A stretch of DNA of 64,000 nt from an uncultured Lachnospiraceae bacterium (GTDB taxonomy: Bacteria; Bacillota; Clostridia; Lachnospirales; Lachnospiraceae): the NCBI GenBank assembly GCA_947164865.1, contig CAMUYA010000001.1, forward strand, positions 62,001-126,000. The letters run 5' to 3'. Below the pieces are notes generated by a model, which worked only from the letters and a program-made list of their open reading frames with translations, was not told the origin of the DNA and made no database searches. Positions 60,553 to 64,000 of this stretch are shown here, in pieces. The stretch's first letter is position 1. Each line of letters begins with the position of its first letter. Both the position numbers and the translations under genes were made by a program.

Positions 60553-61952
60553 TATTGGAATCCCTCCTCGTCTTTAACTGAAGGCAGCATCTGGTAAACA
60601 ACCAGGCTGATAACCGCTGTGACAATGAAAACCATGATACCTATAACGGCCGCCATCTTGTAGTCGGTGTCGTTGATAGTCATCTTATAGAGCCATGTAA
60701 CAAGAAGATCTGTCTTTCCCGCACCGCCGACCATCGATCCGCTCTTTGGTGCGCCTCCCGTAAGAAGGTAGATCACGTTGAAGTTGTTAAGGTTTCCGAT
60801 AAACTGTGTGAGAAGGAAGGGACCTGTTACAAACAGCATATAAGGGAGCGTGATGCTTCTGAACATCTGCCATGCGTTTGCACCGTCGATCCTGGCACTC
60901 TCATAAAGATCCTCCGGAATATTCATCAAAAGTCCCGTGGCGATAAGCATCAGGTAGGGAATACCGATCCAGATGTTTACCACGATGATCATTACCTTTG
61001 CCAGGAAAGGATTGGTCCAGAAAGGTATCGCCGTCTGAATGATGCCAAGTCTCATGAGCCATCCGTTGATAAGTCCGCTGGATGAGAAAAGCTTGGCCAC
61101 ATAAAGGAGTGATACAAACTGGGGAACCGCTATGGTCATGACGAGCACTGTTCTCCACAGCTTCTTAAATCTGATACCCTTACGGTTTATCAGCATCGCA
61201 ACCGCTATACCGAGGAAATAATCGATAAAGGTTGCAAACAGAGCCCATGCAAGTGTCCAGAGAAGAACCTGTACAAAGGTTCCTCCAAAGCCGTTGCTTG
61301 CAAAGCTGAACAGCTTTTTAAAGTTGTCAATTCCAACCCATGTGAAAAGCTTCGAAGGTGCCTGATGAGTCGCATCATAATTGGTGAAAGCGACGCATAT
61401 CATGAACACTATAGGCAGCACAGTAAATACGAAAATACCAACTAACGGAAGTGCAAGAAGTGTCTTATCGAAGTTGGAGTCAAAGAGGGAACGCCAGTCG
61501 GCTTTGTTGCCCGGAAGTTTCTTTCCCTTTTTAAGGATCTGCTCCTGATTCCAGTTGTCTCTCAGATTCAGTCTCCACATAAATATAAGAGCGATTATCG
61601 CCATTACTGTGAGAATACCGAAAAGAAGGATGAGAAATGAGTTATCGCCGTATACGGTGACACGGCCTACCTTACCGGTCTCGACCGTTCCAAGAGTACC
61701 GAGTTTGGAAAGATAGCTCCATCCGAATTTGATGATATAGAAAAGCAGCGCAGCTTCCACTGCGAGGTACATCAGTCCCCTCAGGAACTGACCCCTCACC
61801 AGCTGGCCGAATCCCATGATAACGAAGGAGATCTTTGTTTTCCAGTCTCCCTTTATTAAGGTTGTACCGATCTCGGCGATATCCTTGCCGAGCGCTTTTA
61901 AAAACGCACCGATCGGATTTTTCTTAGCCTTCCGGCTTTCTTCTTTTGCCAT
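60552..61952 (-). CDS. Sugar ABC transporter permease, MalF-like
   Basis: 466 residues. As in MalF there is an extra N-terminal membrane part: two helices (about 45-85 and 100-130) and a cytoplasmic loop before the six-helix permease core. EAA loop: ESARIDGANAWQMFRSITLPYM. A GGAGGG site precedes ATG 61952. Second gene of the operon; a 206-bp gap with a stable hairpin separates it from the binding-protein gene. Confidence 0.95.
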   Translation of the reverse strand: MAKEESRKAKKNPIGAFLKALGKDIAEIGTTLIKGDWKTKISFVIMGFGQLVRGQFLRGLMYLAVEAALLFYIIKFGWSYLSKLGTLGTVETGKVGRVTVYGDNSFLILLFGILTVMAIIALIFMWRLNLRDNWNQEQILKKGKKLPGNKADWRSLFDSNFDKTLLALPLVGIFVFTVLPIVFMICVAFTNYDATHQAPSKLFTWVGIDNFKKLFSFASNGFGGTFVQVLLWTLAWALFATFIDYFLGIAVAMLINRKGIRFKKLWRTVLVMTIAVPQFVSLLYVAKLFSSSGLINGWLMRLGIIQTAIPFWTNPFLAKVMIIVVNIWIGIPYLMLIATGLLMNIPEDLYESARIDGANAWQMFRSITLPYMLFVTGPFLLTQFIGNLNNFNVIYLLTGGAPKSGSMVGGAGKTDLLVTWLYKMTINDTDYKMAAVIGIMVFIVTAVISLVVYQMLPSVKDEEGFQ

Positions 61953-62091
61953 CTTGTACCCTCCGTTGCAGCCTACTGTATCTCCAAAAAAATCTTATGC
62001 TGTCTGCATTAATAAATCTCAATTCATTGTCCGCCCGGACTCTTCCCTTACAGACCGGAAAAACCATCTCTTCTTTCAGGCCTGTAACAGA

Positions 62092-62120
62092 ATCCGGCAG
62101 GCTTTTATGACCTGCCGGAT
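62092..62120 (-). terminator. Intercistronic hairpin between binding-protein and permease genes
   Basis: Perfect ten-base stem ATCCGGCAGG / CCTGCCGGAT with a nine-base loop, then TCTGTTA on the minus strand. As in other maltose operons it should raise binding protein over permease. Confidence 0.7.
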
Positions 62121-62158
62121 GAATTGTTTTGCTTAACTGCCTTAGCAGTCAGATCATC

Positions 62159-63487
62159 TTACTGAGCGTAAGACTCAAGATCTGCCTGGAATGCGGTAAG
62201 AGCTGCCTTAAGGGTATCATCGTCAGCAGTCTTGAATGCATCCTGAACGTCGCCTGCGAGTGCCTCTGCACGTGTCCAGTAATCTCCGGGGTACTGACCC
62301 TGAGGGATCGTGAATGCGAGCTGCTCAGCGAGTGCCGAAAGAGCCTCGTCAGCCTTAACAGCGTCAGAATTCTGTGCATTGATGTTTGAAGGGCCCCAGC
62401 CTACTTCGTTGTATCTTGCAAGCTGTACATCCTCACTTGTGAGGTAAAGTGCAAGAGCATCGCAGCAAGCGAGCTTAGCTTCATCGGTCTGAGGCTTAAC
62501 GCCAAGGAGCTTGAATCCGCCGAATCCGCTCATCTGGTAGGTGTTTCCGTCAGAACCTGTGAAGGTAGGAAGCTTAGCGCAAGCGTAGTTGTCGCCAAGG
62601 AAATCCTTTACTGTGGAAGCATCCCATGTTCCGTCTATGATAGCTGCATAATCAACTGCAGTGCCTGCGCCTGATCCGGGCTGGAATGAAGGTGAAGAAG
62701 CGAGCTCGATCATCTCCTTAAGAGCTACAAGACCCTTTTCGGAATCATAATCAACGTTAGCTTTTGTAAAGTTACCCTGATCGTCACTGTCGTAAGTCAT
62801 GGTGCATCCGGTTCCGAAGAAGAATGCTACCTGATACCATCCGGTAAGATCCATGTAGAAGTTCTTGCCTGCAGCTTCGCAATCAGCGATGATGCCTTCA
62901 AGAGTGGAAGGATCTGTTACAACGCTCTTATCATAGTAAAGGAAATATCCGTTATCGGAAGTCATAGGATAAGCGTAGAACTTATCACCAACCTTTGCAG
63001 CTGCTACAGCACCTGCGTCATTCTGAGTGGAAAGTGCATCGATATTCTCGGGAGCAACCTCCTCGATAGCGCCTGCTGCAACAAGTCTTGCAAGCTGATC
63101 CTGTGCAAAACCGAAGATATCAGCGCCTGCTGTAACGTCGGTGATCATGTTGGAAGCTGCATCGCCTTCGCCTACTGCTTCAACAACGAAGTTGAATCCT
63201 GCATAATCAGGATTTGCTGCCTTGAACTCTTCGATCTGATTTCTGGTGAAATCTACAACCGCATCGGCAACCCATACCTTAACGGTATCATCGCCAACAA
63301 CCTCACCTGCGGGAGCATCTTCGCTCACTTCTTCAACAGGCTCAGCCTCTACGGTCTCTTCTACCTTTGTTTCGGGTTCGGTTGTCTCGGGCTTTGTCTC
63401 AGCGGGAGTAGTGTTTCCGCCTGTACAAGCTACCATTGAAACAGCCATTGCCGCAGTCAGAAGAACTGCAACTAATTTCTTTTTCAT
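62159..63487 (-). CDS. Extracellular sugar-binding lipoprotein, MalE-like
   Basis: 442 residues. Signal MKKKLVAVLLTAAMAVSM, lipobox SMVAC, a Glu/Thr/Pro-rich linker (about 25-65), then a family 1 solute-binding fold. Segments such as DIFGFAQDQLARLVAAGAIEEV, YAYPMTSDNGYFLYYDKSVV and IIDGTWDASTVKDFLGDNYACAKLPTF are typical of maltose/maltodextrin receptors. Substrate by context (surface amylase, MalF/G-like permeases) is malto-oligosaccharide. AAGGAGG precedes ATG 63487. The promoter region has LacI-type operators. Confidence 0.95.
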   Translation of the reverse strand: MKKKLVAVLLTAAMAVSMVACTGGNTTPAETKPETTEPETKVEETVEAEPVEEVSEDAPAGEVVGDDTVKVWVADAVVDFTRNQIEEFKAANPDYAGFNFVVEAVGEGDAASNMITDVTAGADIFGFAQDQLARLVAAGAIEEVAPENIDALSTQNDAGAVAAAKVGDKFYAYPMTSDNGYFLYYDKSVVTDPSTLEGIIADCEAAGKNFYMDLTGWYQVAFFFGTGCTMTYDSDDQGNFTKANVDYDSEKGLVALKEMIELASSPSFQPGSGAGTAVDYAAIIDGTWDASTVKDFLGDNYACAKLPTFTGSDGNTYQMSGFGGFKLLGVKPQTDEAKLACCDALALYLTSEDVQLARYNEVGWGPSNINAQNSDAVKADEALSALAEQLAFTIPQGQYPGDYWTRAEALAGDVQDAFKTADDDTLKAALTAFQADLESYAQ

Positions 63488-63625
63488 AAGTTTTCCTCCT
63501 TACGCGTCTGCGTTTTGCGCCCGGTTAAGAGCGCTGTTACTGATCATGATAATAAACCTCTCTGATTTATTACCATTTCTGCGGTCAGCTTTGAACCGAT
63601 CCGCTATATACAAACGGTTGATGCT

Positions 63626-63654
63626 TTGCGCAACAATTTGCGCTCTGTGCGCAA
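63626..63654 (-). promoter_or_regulatory. LacI-type operator pair before the binding-protein gene
   Basis: TTGCGCAA (63626-63633) and TTGCGC-N5-GCGCAA (63638-63654), CG-centred palindromes downstream of the -10 element. This fits repression by the LacI-family protein encoded upstream. Confidence 0.65.
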
Positions 63655-63672
63655 CCGATTGTCTACTCTAAT

Positions 63673-63701
63673 AGGTTAACAATTTGAACCTGATATGTCA
63701 A
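63673..63701 (-). promoter_or_regulatory. Promoter of the maltodextrin ABC operon
   Basis: TTGACA (63696-63701), 17 bp, TAACCT (63673-63678) on the minus strand; transcription would start just before the operator pair. Confidence 0.6.
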
Positions 63702-63732
63702 TCAAACAAATTACATAAGTTTATCACAATAT

Positions 63733-63751
63733 TTTGTGCAATATGCACAAA
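63733..63751 (-). promoter_or_regulatory. Upstream inverted repeat
   Basis: TTTGTGCA-ATA-TGCACAAA, perfect, about 32 bp upstream of the -35 element: candidate second operator or activator site. Confidence 0.5.
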
Positions 63752-63796
63752 TAATCTGTTTCGGAAACCGTTTTTTAATCCTCTCTTTTACTCTAT

Positions 63797-63818
63797 TTTA
63801 CACATTGTTTTGTGTAAA
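63797..63818 (-). terminator. Hairpin after the LacI-type gene
   Basis: TTTACACA / TGTGTAAA with a six-base loop, 20 bp after the stop. No T-tract; weak terminator at best. Confidence 0.45.
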
Positions 63819-63838
63819 TACGACAAATGGGGAAGGGC

Positions 63839-64000
63839 TCAGGCTTTGTCGGAACTCTTTGTGCTGCTTTTTGTACTCTCCTTGAGGTTTATTTCATAAT
63901 CGAGCACGGTATTTTTCGGGACATCCTCTCCGGATATCATCGAAAGAAGTGTCAGACAGGCCCTCCGCCCAATCTCCATAGTGTCGAATTTAAGGGAGGT
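63839..64000 (-). CDS. LacI-family transcriptional regulator (C-terminal part)
   Basis: Only the last 53 codons are in the window, entering from the right edge. The frame reads TSLKFDTMEIGRRACLTLLS, then MISGEDVPKNTVLDYEINLK and a Ser/Lys tail, matching the end of LacI-type ligand domains (M-G-x-x-A-x-x-L-L then G then a strand before the stop). Likely the repressor of the maltodextrin operon (MalR-like), binding the palindromes at 63626-63654. The DNA-binding domain is outside. Confidence 0.8.
   Translation of the reverse strand, partial: TSLKFDTMEIGRRACLTLLSMISGEDVPKNTVLDYEINLKESTKSSTKSSDKA

Overview
The window reads as part of a Lachnospiraceae-type Firmicute chromosome (Butyrivibrio/Pseudobutyrivibrio-like). 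The support is moderate GC, strong AGGAGG ribosome sites, TTGACA/TATAAT promoters, a rimP-nusA-rnpM-infB-rbfA-nrnA cluster, groESL under a CIRCE operator, lipoproteins with Thr/Glu-rich linkers, abundant two-component and c-di-GMP genes, and saccharolytic genes (GH13, GH43, maltodextrin-type ABC). Genus is inference. I saw no rRNA, tRNA, CRISPR array, transposase or prophage. Almost all genes lie on the minus strand.

Layout. 1-5.6 kb: the end of a nucleoside (BMP-type) ABC system, glyA, a lipoprotein and a LytTR regulator. 5.6-8.7 kb: K+ channel, xpt and a GH26/GH5-like protein. 8.8-15.8 kb: a self-contained signalling locus (LytTR regulator, AgrC-like kinase, LytTR-type direct repeats, a Trp-rich 20-residue peptide, a secreted protein, a lipoprotein and a two-gene ABC exporter). 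15.8-19.9 kb: Na/Pi symporter, diguanylate cyclase, HAD phosphatase. 19.9-29.1 kb: the translation/transcription cluster truB, ribF, nrnA, rbfA, infB, ylxQ, rnpM, nusA, rimP. 29.1-33.8 kb: a padR three-gene unit and an EAL phosphodiesterase. 34-36 kb: groESL. 36-42.7 kb: surface proteins with InlB B-repeats and a glycosyltransferase group. 42.8-44.8 kb: an XRE regulator, a candidate type I toxin-antitoxin locus, a lipoprotein and a stand-alone small RNA. 44.8-49 kb: a three-gene sensor/regulator operon and a DUF1905-cysteine peptidase fusion. 49-54 kb: mgtE with a leader ORF, a YigZ-family protein, a class A PBP. 54-64 kb: small orphans, GH43, membrane-anchored GH13, a long palindromic element, a maltodextrin ABC operon and the end of a LacI-type repressor.

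The most interesting material is non-coding. (1) Two copies of a ~90-nt RNA, 42 kb apart and on opposite strands, each have the same TTGATT-17-TATTAT promoter and their own intrinsic terminator. (2) Between 43310 and 43625 two convergent transcripts share a bidirectional terminator and a duplicated 19-bp leader; one encodes a 30-residue hydrophobic peptide, the layout of a type I toxin-antitoxin pair. The antitoxin-side RNA shows word-level similarity to the RNAs in (1). (3) A palindromic repeat occurs three times just upstream of genes and each time supplies the Shine-Dalgarno. (4) Long palindromes with a conserved 50-bp apex but unrelated arms occur at 28.3 and 59.2 kb. (5) mgtE is preceded by an overlapping 47-codon leader ORF inside nested inverted repeats.

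Carbohydrate use ties together the right end: a LacI-type repressor, operator-like palindromes in front of the binding-protein gene, two permeases, a surface-anchored alpha-amylase and a GH43 enzyme. No ATPase gene for this transporter lies in the window, so a shared MsmX-type ATPase is likely.
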